Shown piece by piece: positions 1 to 8,596 of a stretch of 64,000 nucleotides of DNA. Made by a program: the position numbers and the translations under genes. The notes below the pieces were generated by a model. It saw nothing but the letters and a program-made list of their open reading frames with translations, made no database searches and was not told the origin of the DNA. The stretch covers positions 186,001 to 250,000 of the forward strand of contig NZ_JACSQG010000003.1 of NCBI RefSeq assembly GCF_014836765.1, in the 5' to 3' direction. Each line of letters opens with the position of its first letter. The first letter of the stretch is position 1. Source of the stretch: Serpens gallinarum (GTDB lineage: Bacteria; Pseudomonadota; Gammaproteobacteria; Pseudomonadales; Pseudomonadaceae).

Positions 1-2073
1 ACGTGGGACGGTCTGGGGGTCAATTTCGCCCTTTTTTCTGCCCATGCTACGTGCGTGGAACTGTGCCTGTTCGATGACAAGGGCACGACTGAACTCGAGC
101 GCATCGAGTTGCCTGAATACACCAATGAAATCTGGCATGGCTACTTGCCCGACGCCCATCCGGGCCTGATTTACGGCTACCGAGTACACGGTCCGTACGA
201 GCCGGAAAACGGCCATCGCTTTAATCCCAATAAGTTGCTCATTGACCCCTATAGCAAGCAGCTGGTGGGCAGCTTGACCTGGTCGCCGGCCCTGTTTGGC
301 TACACCCTTGGCTCCCACGATGCGGACCTGAGTTTCGACACCCGGGACAGCGCCCGTTTCATGCCCAAGGCCAAGGTCATCGACCCCGCCTTTACCTGGG
401 GTGAGCAACCCCCGGTGCGTGTGCCCTGGGAAAACACCATCCTCTATGAAGCGCATCTGCGTGGCATCAGCATGCGCCACCCGGAGGTGCCTGCGGAGCT
501 GCGCGGAACCTGCGCCGGCTTGAAGCACCCGGCACTGCTCAAGCACCTGCGCTCGCTGGGGGTCACCAGCATCGAACTGCTGCCCGTGCATGGCTATCTG
601 GACGACCAGCATTTGCTCGAACAGTCGTTGAGCAATTACTGGGGATACAACAGCATCGCCTTTTTCGCTCCCCAAGCGTCATATCTGGCGAGCGGTAAAA
701 TCAATGAATTCAAAGAGATGGTTGCGCATCTTCACAATGCAGGTCTCGAGGTCATCCTCGATGTGGTCTACAACCACACCGCCGAGGGTAACGAACTGGG
801 CCCCACGCTATCCATGCGCGGCATCGACAACGCCACCTATTACCGGCTGATGCCCGACGAGCGTCGCTTTTATATCAATGACTCTGGTACCGGCAACACG
901 CTGGACCTGAGCCATCCCTGCGTATTGCAAATGGTCACCGACTCGCTGCGCTACTGGGCGACGGAAATGCGCGTGGACGGCTTCCGCTTCGATCTGGCAA
1001 CCATCCTCGCTCGCCATAGCCACGGCTTCGACGAACGCCATGGTTTTCTCGTCGCCTGTCGCCAGGACCCTGTCCTGAGCAAGGTCAAACTGATTGCCGA
1101 ACCCTGGGATTGCGGCCCCGGGGGGTATCAGGTCGGTGGTTTCGCGCCCGGCTGGATGGAGTGGAACGACCGTTTTCGTGACACCGTACGGGGGTATTGG
1201 CGCGGCGACGAGGGACAGTTGCCCGAATTGGCCAGCCGTCTGACCGGCTCGGGCGACAAGTTCAATCAGCGTGGCCGCAGGCCCTACGCGTCAGTCAACT
1301 TCATCACCGCTCACGACGGCTTCACCTTGCGTGATCTGGTTTCCTACGAGCAGAAGCACAACGAAGCCAACAACGAGGACAACCAGGACGGCAACGACAA
1401 CAACATTTCCTCCAATTACGGCTGGGAAGGTCCGACTGACGACCCGGATATTCGTGCCCTGCGCCTGCGCCAGATGCGTAACCTACTGTCGACACTGCTG
1501 CTTTCCCAAGGCACGCCGATGCTGCTGGCCGGCGACGAATTCAGCCGTACCCAGCACGGCAACAACAATGTCTACTGCCAGGACAACGAAGTGGGTTGGG
1601 TCGACTGGGACCTCGACGACGAAGGCCGCAGCCTCCTGGATTTCACCCGTCGGCTGATCAAGCTGCGCCGAGCCTACCCGATCCTCCATCGTGGCCGCTT
1701 CCTGGTGGGTGAATACAACGAGGAGCTGGGCGTCAAGGACGTCACCTGGCTGTCCCCGGACGGCAGTGAGATGAGCGAAGAGCAATGGCACGATGGCAAT
1801 GCCCGCTGCCTCGGCATGCTTCTGGACGGCCGCGCTCAGCCCACGGGTATTCGCCGGCGTGGCGACGATGCCACCCTGCTGCTAATTCTCAACGCCCATG
1901 ACGACGTGGTGAACTTCCATTTGCCGGAAGTCACTCAGGGCACTGCCTGGGAATGCCTGCTCGACACCTACCGGCCCACCCTGCGCCCCGGTGAGCTGCA
2001 TGACTTTGGCAGTGAGTTCCTGGTGACCAACCGTTCATTGCTGCTGTTCGAGTTGCAACGGGACGAGGCGTAG
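1..2073 (+). CDS. glgX: glycogen debranching enzyme GlgX, 5' end outside the window
   Basis: This enzyme hydrolyses alpha-1,6 branches of phosphorylase-trimmed glycogen in the cytoplasm. The reading frame is open from base 1, so the GTG at 55 is only an internal codon and the true start lies upstream; about 690 residues are visible against roughly 700-720 for the family. Counting from codon 55, the GH13 core shows DVVYNH (236-241), the nucleophile Asp313 in GFRFD, the acid/base Glu349 in AEPWD and Asp421 in TAHDGF. The N-terminal CBM48 region is partly present. It fits functionally with glgB, glgE, treS and glgP further along. Identification is firm; only the start is missing. Confidence 0.95.
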   Translation, partial: TWDGLGVNFALFSAHATCVELCLFDDKGTTELERIELPEYTNEIWHGYLPDAHPGLIYGYRVHGPYEPENGHRFNPNKLLIDPYSKQLVGSLTWSPALFGYTLGSHDADLSFDTRDSARFMPKAKVIDPAFTWGEQPPVRVPWENTILYEAHLRGISMRHPEVPAELRGTCAGLKHPALLKHLRSLGVTSIELLPVHGYLDDQHLLEQSLSNYWGYNSIAFFAPQASYLASGKINEFKEMVAHLHNAGLEVILDVVYNHTAEGNELGPTLSMRGIDNATYYRLMPDERRFYINDSGTGNTLDLSHPCVLQMVTDSLRYWATEMRVDGFRFDLATILARHSHGFDERHGFLVACRQDPVLSKVKLIAEPWDCGPGGYQVGGFAPGWMEWNDRFRDTVRGYWRGDEGQLPELASRLTGSGDKFNQRGRRPYASVNFITAHDGFTLRDLVSYEQKHNEANNEDNQDGNDNNISSNYGWEGPTDDPDIRALRLRQMRNLLSTLLLSQGTPMLLAGDEFSRTQHGNNNVYCQDNEVGWVDWDLDDEGRSLLDFTRRLIKLRRAYPILHRGRFLVGEYNEELGVKDVTWLSPDGSEMSEEQWHDGNARCLGMLLDGRAQPTGIRRRGDDATLLLILNAHDDVVNFHLPEVTQGTAWECLLDTYRPTLRPGELHDFGSEFLVTNRSLLLFELQRDEA

Positions 2074-2180
2074 CGGGCGTATCAATGGACGGACGGACCC
2101 TGGCGATCTGAACCCCCCTCCCTTCCCTCAGTCGGACGTTATATCGGCCACCGTACAGCATTACCCCAGTGGAGGATCCC

Positions 2181-2594
2181 ATGAAGATTCGCGACGTCAT
2201 GACCCGCAATGCACAAACCATCTCGCCCGAGCAGAGCATCCGCGAAGCCGCCGACCTGATGGCGCGCATCGACAGCGGTGCCTTGCTGGTCAATGAAGGT
2301 GATCGCCTGGTGGGCATGGTCACCGATCGCGATATCACCATTCGTGCGGTGGCCCAGGGGCTAGGCAGTGACACGCCGGTGCGCAAGGTCATGACCGGTA
2401 ATATTCGCTACTGCTTCGAAGACGAGGACGTGCAGCACGTGGCGCAGAACATGGCGGATATCCAGGTGCGTCGTCTACCGGTGCTCAACCGTGAGAAACG
2501 CCTGATCGGGGTGGTCTCGCTGGGCAACATCGCCAGCTCCAACGATGCCAAGACCAGCGACACCGTACTGCAAGGCGTAACCGAGGCGCATTGA
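2181..2594 (+). CDS. CBS-domain pair protein
   Basis: This is a 137-residue cytoplasmic protein made almost entirely of two CBS motifs, about residues 1-58 (opening MKIRDVMT) and 66-125. Such stand-alone pairs bind adenine nucleotides and usually act as energy or redox sensors, but no partner can be named from sequence. The ATG at 2181 is chosen because GGAGG lies at 2171-2175; an in-frame GTG at 2169 would overlap that ribosome site. It lies 107 bases after glgX on the same strand, in an island rich in stress and storage genes, so a stationary-phase role is likely but inferred. Confidence 0.85.
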   Translation: MKIRDVMTRNAQTISPEQSIREAADLMARIDSGALLVNEGDRLVGMVTDRDITIRAVAQGLGSDTPVRKVMTGNIRYCFEDEDVQHVAQNMADIQVRRLPVLNREKRLIGVVSLGNIASSNDAKTSDTVLQGVTEAH

Positions 2595-2758
2595 TTGCCA
2601 AGGTGATCCGGCTACGGGCTGCAGTCAGTGCGCGCGCGCGTAGGGGAGCGGCGGTCTTGCCGCGAAGGCAAAGGCATGGTCGAAGCCCGTGATAACGCTT
2701 CGCTCCAAAAACCTAGCGTCCCTTAGCCGGCCAGATATTCAGCCAGAGGACAGGTGCC

Positions 2759-4078
2759 ATGAAAGCTGTGGTTTTTCACGATGTAGGCGACATCCGACTC
2801 GACGACGTTCCTGAACCCACCTTGCAAGCACCCACTGATGCCATCGTGCGGCTGACGGCATCGGCCATCTGCGGCACGGACTTGCACTTCGTGCGCGGTA
2901 CCGTGGCCGGTATGCAACCAGGCACCATCCTAGGGCATGAAGGCGTAGGCATTGTCGAGGCGCTGGGCGAGGACGTGCGCAACCTGCAGATCGGCGACCG
3001 CGTCGTCATCGCCTCGACCATTGCCTGTGGTAACTGCGTCTATTGCCGGGCCGGTTATTACGCGCAATGCGACGTGGCCAACCCCAATGGCCCGCAAGCC
3101 GGTACCGCCTTCTTTGGCGGCCCGGCTTCGACCGGTCCTTTTCATGGATTGCAGGCGGAGAAGGCGCGCATCCCCTTCGCCCATATCGGCCTGGTCAAAT
3201 TGCCCAGCGAAATCAGCGACGATCAGGCGATTCTGATTTCGGACATTTTCCCCACTGGGTATTTCGGCGCCGAAATGGCTGAAATTACCCCCGGGGACAG
3301 CGTGGCCGTCTTCGGTTGCGGCCCGGTCGGCCAGTTCGCCATTGCCAGCGCCAAACTGTTGGGCGCTGCGCGCATCTTTGCCATCGACCGGCTGGATGAC
3401 CGGCTGCGCATGGCCTGTCAGCAGGGCGCCGAAGTCATCAACTTTGAACATGAAGACCCGGTTCACGCGCTGCATCGCCTGACCGATGGCATTGGCCCGG
3501 ACCGCGTCATCGATGCGGTAGGCGTGGACGCCGAACACCCCCACAGCGCAACGCCGCAGCCGGACGACAACCGTTTCCATCAGGAAATGGCCGACATCAC
3601 GCCTCATACCCACCCGGACGGCGCGAACTGGCACCCGGGCACGGCCCCCAGCCAGGTCCTGCAATGGGCCGTGGAAGCGCTGGCCAAAGCCGGTACGCTG
3701 TCAATCATCGGTGTCTACTCGGAGCAGTCGCGCAGTTTTCCCATCGGGTTGGCGATGAACAAGAACCTGACCATCAACATGGGTAACTGTCATCACCGCA
3801 AATACATCCCACGCCTGATTGAACTGGTGCAGAGCCGGCGGATCGATCCGGCCGAAATCATCACCCAGATCAAGCCGATGAGCGATGCCATTGCCGCCTT
3901 CGAGGCCTTCGACCGGCGCGACAGCGGCTGGGTGAAAGTGGAGCTGCATCCCCAGCGACAACAATCGCGTAGCGGTGATGAACAGATCACCCCCGGTGAG
4001 GCACAACTCGACGATGCAATTGAGGACTCGTTTCCGGCTAGCGACCCTCCTTCGATGACCTCGCCCAAGCGTTCGTGA
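2759..4078 (+). CDS. zinc-dependent alcohol dehydrogenase with an acidic C-terminal tail
   Basis: A medium-chain zinc dehydrogenase of the formaldehyde-dehydrogenase-like group; the substrate is unknown. The catalytic zinc ligands Cys38 and His60-Glu61 are present, and the structural zinc set is Cys90, 93, 96 and 104. The Rossmann motif is GCGPVG (186-191). At 439 residues it is longer than the usual 380-400: residues 417-439 are a separate tail with the motif AIEDSFPASDPPS, a short element that I recognise from small proteobacterial stress proteins. The start is supported by AGAGGA eight bases upstream. The 164 bases before it hold no gene. A second enzyme of this family lies at 31450-32616. 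Confidence 0.85.
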   Translation: MKAVVFHDVGDIRLDDVPEPTLQAPTDAIVRLTASAICGTDLHFVRGTVAGMQPGTILGHEGVGIVEALGEDVRNLQIGDRVVIASTIACGNCVYCRAGYYAQCDVANPNGPQAGTAFFGGPASTGPFHGLQAEKARIPFAHIGLVKLPSEISDDQAILISDIFPTGYFGAEMAEITPGDSVAVFGCGPVGQFAIASAKLLGAARIFAIDRLDDRLRMACQQGAEVINFEHEDPVHALHRLTDGIGPDRVIDAVGVDAEHPHSATPQPDDNRFHQEMADITPHTHPDGANWHPGTAPSQVLQWAVEALAKAGTLSIIGVYSEQSRSFPIGLAMNKNLTINMGNCHHRKYIPRLIELVQSRRIDPAEIITQIKPMSDAIAAFEAFDRRDSGWVKVELHPQRQQSRSGDEQITPGEAQLDDAIEDSFPASDPPSMTSPKRS

Positions 4079-4102
4079 CCGCAAAAAAAGACGAAAAGGC
4101 CT

Positions 4103-5023
4103 ATGACTGAAGTTCGCATCGGCATTTCCGGCTGGCGCTACGCGCCCTGGCGGGGTGATTTCTACCCCAAAGGCCTCGCCCAGAAGAACGAGCTGCATTT
4201 TGCTTCGCGCGCCGTCAGGAGCATCGAAATCAATGGCTCCTTTTATGCGCTGCAGACGCCGCAGCGGTATGCAAGCTGGTACGCCGACACCCCCGACGGG
4301 TTCGTGTTCAGCGTCAAGGCGCCGCGTTTCATCACACATGTAAGGCGTCTGCGAGAGGTAGAAACCCCAGTGGCCAATTTTTTTGCATCCGGGGTGCTTA
4401 GCCTGCGAGACAAGCTTGGGCCCATCCTCTGGCAGTTCCCGCCCAGCTTCAAATTCGACGCCGAGCAGTTCGAGCATTTTCTTAGCTTGTTGCCGCAATC
4501 CACCGATTCAGCTATAGAAACTGCGCAGCACTGCAACGCTGAACTGCGCAAGCCCGGTTATCTGGACCACGATAAAAAGCGCCCACTGCGCCATGCCGTG
4601 GAGATCCGCAACAAAAGTTTCGTGGATCCGGCTTTCGTGGCATTGCTGCGCCGTTATCGTGTCGCCCTGGTGGTGGCTGACACAGCGGGCAAATGGCCCT
4701 ATGCCGAAGACTTGACCGGTGACTTTGTCTACATGCGCCTGCACGGGGATGCCGAGCTGTATGCCAGCGGCTACAGCGAAGAGGCTCTGACACGCTGGCA
4801 GAAACGCATCGAAGCCTGGACCCAGGGACGCGAGCCGGCCGATGCCAAGCTGATCAGCGAGGAGCGGGACCAGACGCGTGCGTCTCGTGATCTCTATTGT
4901 TATTTTGATAATGACATCAAGGTGCGTGCACCCTACGACGCCCGGCGCTTGCTGGAAAAGCTTGGGCTGGCCGAGGGGCTGGAAACCGTACCGGGACAGG
5001 AGGCGCCTCATGACTCATCCTGA
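4103..5023 (+). CDS. DUF72 family protein
   Basis: A 306-residue protein opening with RIGISGWRYAPWRGDFYP, the family signature of DUF72 (YecE-like, TIM-barrel fold); the biochemical function of the family is not established. Other typical blocks are EINGSFYALQTP, FSVKAPRFITH and YMRLHGD. It starts 24 bases after the dehydrogenase. Its last 14 bases overlap the next gene, so it is the first cistron of a translationally coupled set that continues with the ybhP, clsB and ybhN homologues. The role in that operon is unknown. Confidence 0.88.
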   Translation: MTEVRIGISGWRYAPWRGDFYPKGLAQKNELHFASRAVRSIEINGSFYALQTPQRYASWYADTPDGFVFSVKAPRFITHVRRLREVETPVANFFASGVLSLRDKLGPILWQFPPSFKFDAEQFEHFLSLLPQSTDSAIETAQHCNAELRKPGYLDHDKKRPLRHAVEIRNKSFVDPAFVALLRRYRVALVVADTAGKWPYAEDLTGDFVYMRLHGDAELYASGYSEEALTRWQKRIEAWTQGREPADAKLISEERDQTRASRDLYCYFDNDIKVRAPYDARRLLEKLGLAEGLETVPGQEAPHDSS

Positions 5024-5792
5024 TGCCCGACTCCGGCAAGCAGCGCTGCCCGCGGTGCAGCGACTGCACATTCTCACCGTAAATACGCACAAGGGCTTCA
5101 CTCCGTTCAACCGCCGTTTCATTCTCCCCGAGCTGCGCGAGGCGGTGCGCACCTTGTCCACCGACCTGGTGTTTCTGCAGGAAGTCCATGGCACCCATGA
5201 ACACCATGCTGCGCGGCTGAGCAATTGGCCGCCCACGCCGCAGTACGAGTTTCTTGCCGACAGCATGTGGCCGGAGTACGCCTACGGACGCAATGCCGTG
5301 TACCCCCACGGCGACCACGGCAATGCCCTGTTGTCGAAATTCCCGATACTGGCGTTCGATAACCACGATGTCTCCATCGGTCGCCATGAACAGCGTGGCT
5401 TGCTGCATTCCGAACTGGATGTGCCGGGCCCCAGGGAAGTGCATGCCATCTGCGTGCACCTCGGCCTGCGCGAAGGCCATCGGCGGCGGCAGCTCAAGCT
5501 GCTGTGTCGCTTGCTGGAGGGCTTGCCCAAGGATGCCGCAGTGATCGTTGCCGGTGACTTCAATGACTGGCGCCTGCGTGCTGATCAGCTACTGGCACGC
5601 TGTGGCCTGGAAGAAGTGTTCACCCGCGCTCAAGGCACGCCGGCGAAAAGCTTCCCAGCCAGACACCCTTTGCTGCGCCTGGACCGTATCTACCTGCGCA
5701 ATGCCACCGGGCACGATCCGCAAGTGCTGAGCCACCGGCCTTGGTCCCACTTGTCGGACCATGCGCCGCTGGCTGTAGAGGTACGACTATGA
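5010..5792 (+). CDS. ybhP: endonuclease/exonuclease/phosphatase family protein (YbhP-like)
   Basis: A 260-residue member of the EEP fold, which cuts phosphodiester or phosphoester bonds with a divalent metal. The catalytic positions are visible: Asn25, Glu58 in FLQEVH, Asp183/Asn185 in AGDFNDW and Asp250-His251 in SDHAPL. The ATG at 5010 is chosen over upstream in-frame codons because ACAGGAGG lies at 4996-5003 and this gives the normal length. It overlaps the DUF72 gene by 14 bases and the next gene by ATGA. The order EEP protein - cardiolipin synthase - YbhN matches E. coli ybhP-clsB-ybhN, which suggests a membrane-lipid role; the substrate is unknown. Confidence 0.88.
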   Translation: MTHPDARLRQAALPAVQRLHILTVNTHKGFTPFNRRFILPELREAVRTLSTDLVFLQEVHGTHEHHAARLSNWPPTPQYEFLADSMWPEYAYGRNAVYPHGDHGNALLSKFPILAFDNHDVSIGRHEQRGLLHSELDVPGPREVHAICVHLGLREGHRRRQLKLLCRLLEGLPKDAAVIVAGDFNDWRLRADQLLARCGLEEVFTRAQGTPAKSFPARHPLLRLDRIYLRNATGHDPQVLSHRPWSHLSDHAPLAVEVRL

Positions 5793-7000
5793 CTTTTGCC
5801 TGGCGCGGCGGTAATGACGTACAGCTGCTGATCAATGGCGAGGAGTTTTTCCCCAGCGTCTTCGAGAGCATTCGTGCGGCACGCCGGGAAGTCCTCTTGG
5901 AAACCTTTATCATTTTCGAGGACAAGGTCGGTATCAAGCTGCAAAAAGCGCTGATCGAGGCCGCCGAACGCGGTGTGACCGTAGAAGTGACCGTCGATGG
6001 CTATGGCACCGCGGACCTGAGCTCCGAGTATATTTTGGCTATGACCCGGGTCGGCATCCGAGTGCACATGTTCGATCCCCGTCCTCGGCTGTTAGGCATG
6101 CGCACTAACCTGTTCCGGCGCCTGCACCGGAAGATCGTGGTTATCGACGGCGAGCTGGCTTTTATCGGCGGGATCAATTTCTGCATCGACCACCTGGCTG
6201 AATTCGGGCCGATGGCCAAGCAGGATTACGCGGTTCGGGTGCGTGGCCCCATCGTTGCCGACATTCATTCGGCTAGTCGCGAGCTGCTCGAACACACCCC
6301 GGAGGGCTATCCGGGCGTCGTTCAACCGCGCGATGACCAACCGGCCGGCCGGGTCGCCATGCTGCTGGCGATACGCGACAACGAGGATCACAACACCGAC
6401 ATTGAGGAACAGTACCTGCGCGCCATCCGCAGGGCCCAGCAGCGTTTACTGGTGGCCAATGCCTATTTCTTTCCGGGTTATCGGCTGCTGCGCGAACTGC
6501 GCAATGCCGCCCAGCGCGGCGTGCAAGTCACGTTGATTCTGCAAGGCCAACCGGATATGCCCTGGGCGCGAATCTGTGGACGCTTGCTCTACAACTACCT
6601 GCTGCGCGACGGTGTGGTGATCCATGAGTATTGTGAAAAGCCGCTGCACGGCAAAGTGGCCATAGCCGACCGGGAATGGTCGACGGTGGGCTCCAGCAAC
6701 CTTGACCCGCTCAGCCTGTCGCTAAACCTGGAAGCCAATCTGTTCATTCGCGATGCGGGCTTCAACCAGCGTCTTTACGAGCATCTGCAACAACTGGCCA
6801 TAAGCAGTTGCAAGCAGGTGACCTTGCAGCGGGTCATGCGCGGCTACTGGTGGCGCGCTCCGCTGGTTTTTCTTGGTTATCACTTCACCCGTCGTTTTCC
6901 TGCGATCGTCGGCTGGCTCCCGGCGCACCAGCCGCGCCTAACATCCCTGCATCCGGAAACTCCTGTCGAGCAGCCGTACAAGCAGGAAAAAACCTCATGA
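5789..7000 (+). CDS. clsB: cardiolipin synthase B-type phospholipase D protein
   Basis: This protein joins phosphatidyl groups to make cardiolipin, or exchanges phosphatidyl groups between lipids, at the inner membrane. Two HxKxxxxD phospholipase-D motifs are intact: His113/Lys115/Asp120 in LHRKIVVID and His287/Lys289/Asp294 in LHGKVAIAD, with the GSSNLDP follow-up. At 403 residues with no N-terminal transmembrane helices it resembles ClsB rather than ClsA. The ATG at 5789 overlaps the previous stop as ATGA, and its stop overlaps the next start in the same way. The neighbours are those of E. coli clsB. A broader phospholipase D activity cannot be excluded. Confidence 0.9.
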   Translation: MTFAWRGGNDVQLLINGEEFFPSVFESIRAARREVLLETFIIFEDKVGIKLQKALIEAAERGVTVEVTVDGYGTADLSSEYILAMTRVGIRVHMFDPRPRLLGMRTNLFRRLHRKIVVIDGELAFIGGINFCIDHLAEFGPMAKQDYAVRVRGPIVADIHSASRELLEHTPEGYPGVVQPRDDQPAGRVAMLLAIRDNEDHNTDIEEQYLRAIRRAQQRLLVANAYFFPGYRLLRELRNAAQRGVQVTLILQGQPDMPWARICGRLLYNYLLRDGVVIHEYCEKPLHGKVAIADREWSTVGSSNLDPLSLSLNLEANLFIRDAGFNQRLYEHLQQLAISSCKQVTLQRVMRGYWWRAPLVFLGYHFTRRFPAIVGWLPAHQPRLTSLHPETPVEQPYKQEKTS

Positions 7001-7977
7001 CCACGGTCGGCACGTCAGACGCCACCCGCAAGCCCGGCGCGCGCAAATGGCGGCTGCTGAGTCGTTTCTTGTCGCTGGGCCTGCTGATCCTGGTGCCGTT
7101 GATGTTATTCCTGCTGGTCAGGAACCTCGACTGGCAAGAGGTCAAGCAGGCGCTCTATGCCTACAGCCCGGGCACTTTGCTGGCTGGGATCGGCATCAGC
7201 CTGGCCAGTTATGTGGTGTTCAGCAGTTTCGATCTGCTCAGCCGAACCTATACCGGCCACACCCTGCCCGCGCGTCAGGTGCTGCCGCTGGCGTTTGTCT
7301 GCTACGCCTTCAACCTCAACCTGGGGTCCTGGGTGGGCGGAGTCGCGCTGCGCTACCGGCTCTATTCCCGACTGGGGCTGGATATCGCCACCATTACCCG
7401 AATCTTGAGCATGAGCCTGATCACCAACTGGCTGGGCTTTTTCGTGCTGGGTGGGGTTATCTTCTGTCTGGGTCTGCTTGAACTGCCGGAGAGCTGGAGC
7501 ATCGGTGCGAAGGGTTTGCGCCTGTGCGGCGTCCTGCTGCTGCTCCTTTCTTTCGCCTATCTGTCGGCCTGTGCGTTTGCTCCGAAGCGCACCTGGCATT
7601 GGCGCGGCCACCGCATCAGCCTGCCTTCGCTGCGCTTCGCCCTGCTCCAGGCTGGCCTGGGTGCCCTCAACTGGATGTTGATGGCCGGGGTGATTTATCT
7701 GCTATTGCCGGAACAGGCCTTTTATTTCTCGGTTCTCGGCATCCTGCTGATCAGCAGCATCGCCGGCGTCATCACCCACATTCCCGCCGGTCTCGGCGTC
7801 ACCGAGGCCGTGTTCATGGCCATGCTTCAGCACCAGTTTTCCAAGGGCACGATCCTGGCGGCCATGATTGGCTACCGGGCGCTGTATTTCCTGGTGCCGC
7901 TGGGCATCGCCTGCGCGGCGTATCTGGTGCTGGAGAAACGCGCCAAGAAAATGCAAGCGCGGACGGCTGGACGTTAG
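6997..7977 (+). CDS. ybhN: YbhN-family integral membrane protein (lysylphosphatidylglycerol synthase TM region-like)
   Basis: A 326-residue inner-membrane protein with about eight hydrophobic segments, starting with one around residues 24-46 (LLILVPLMLFLLV). It belongs to the UPF0104/YbhN group, related to the flippase-like membrane part of MprF. Conserved blocks include NLNLGSWVGG and the glycine-rich GVITHIPAGLGVTEA. The start at 6997 overlaps the clsB stop (ATGA). It is the last cistron of the DUF72-ybhP-clsB-ybhN operon. A role in lipid translocation linked to cardiolipin is plausible from family and context but not shown here. Confidence 0.87.
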   Translation: MTTVGTSDATRKPGARKWRLLSRFLSLGLLILVPLMLFLLVRNLDWQEVKQALYAYSPGTLLAGIGISLASYVVFSSFDLLSRTYTGHTLPARQVLPLAFVCYAFNLNLGSWVGGVALRYRLYSRLGLDIATITRILSMSLITNWLGFFVLGGVIFCLGLLELPESWSIGAKGLRLCGVLLLLLSFAYLSACAFAPKRTWHWRGHRISLPSLRFALLQAGLGALNWMLMAGVIYLLLPEQAFYFSVLGILLISSIAGVITHIPAGLGVTEAVFMAMLQHQFSKGTILAAMIGYRALYFLVPLGIACAAYLVLEKRAKKMQARTAGR

Positions 7978-8003
7978 CGAAGTGAGGGTCTCTCGAACAC
8001 GCC

Positions 8004-8504
8004 TTATGCCCCTTTGTGTTTTACGTGCTTTTCCATAAAGCCCATGGCAAAGGCAGAGACCACGAAGGTCATGTGGATGATCACGTACCACATCAGCTTG
8101 TCGTTGGAGATCTTCTGGGCATCCATGAACATGCGCAGCAAATGAATGGACGATATCGCCACGATCGAAGCAGCAACCTTCAGTTTCAGTGAGCCCGAAT
8201 CCATCTTGCCAAGCCATTCCAGCTTTTCCATGCCGGCCTTGATGTTCAGTTGCGAGACGAAATTCTCGAAGCCGGAAATCATCACCATCACCACCAGCCC
8301 GCCGACCAGGGCCATGTCGATCATCGACAGCACCACCAGGATCAGCTCCGCCTCGCTACGCTCGAACACATGGGGCAGCACATGGAATATTTCCTGGAAG
8401 AACTTCAGGGCCAAGGCCAGAAGCGCCAGCGAAAGGCCCAGGTAGATGGGCGCGAGCAGCCAGCGGGCGGTGTAGAGCAGATTCTCCAGAAAGGATTCGA
8501 TCAT
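8004..8504 (-). CDS. UPF0114 (YqhA-like) membrane protein
   Basis: A 166-residue membrane protein with about four hydrophobic segments, opening [15 protein letters not shown] and containing [14 protein letters not shown]. These features mark the UPF0114/YqhA (TIGR00645) family, whose function is unknown. The frame could be extended upstream to 8762, but that extension runs into glgB sequence, so the ATG at 8504 giving the normal family length is preferred. It converges with ybhN with a 26-base gap. A possible -10 box TATACT lies on the same strand at 8547-8552. Confidence 0.88.
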   Translation of the reverse strand: MIESFLENLLYTARWLLAPIYLGLSLALLALALKFFQEIFHVLPHVFERSEAELILVVLSMIDMALVGGLVVMVMISGFENFVSQLNIKAGMEKLEWLGKMDSGSLKLKVAASIVAISSIHLLRMFMDAQKISNDKLMWYVIIHMTFVVSAFAMGFMEKHVKHKGA

Positions 8505-8546
8505 TTTCACGGGCAATGAAACTCGGTAGAAAAGCGAAGGGCGCGA

Positions 8547-8552
8547 AGTATA
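8547..8552 (-). promoter_or_regulatory. possible -10 box for the UPF0114 gene
   Basis: Read on the minus strand the hexamer is TATACT, about 40 bases upstream of the start at 8504. The -35 region is poor (TTTTTG-like at 8570-8575). Sequence resemblance only. Confidence 0.4.
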
Positions 8553-8596
8553 CCGAGCGTCATGGCCCGCAAAAAAGCGAATATTGGTGTATCGCT

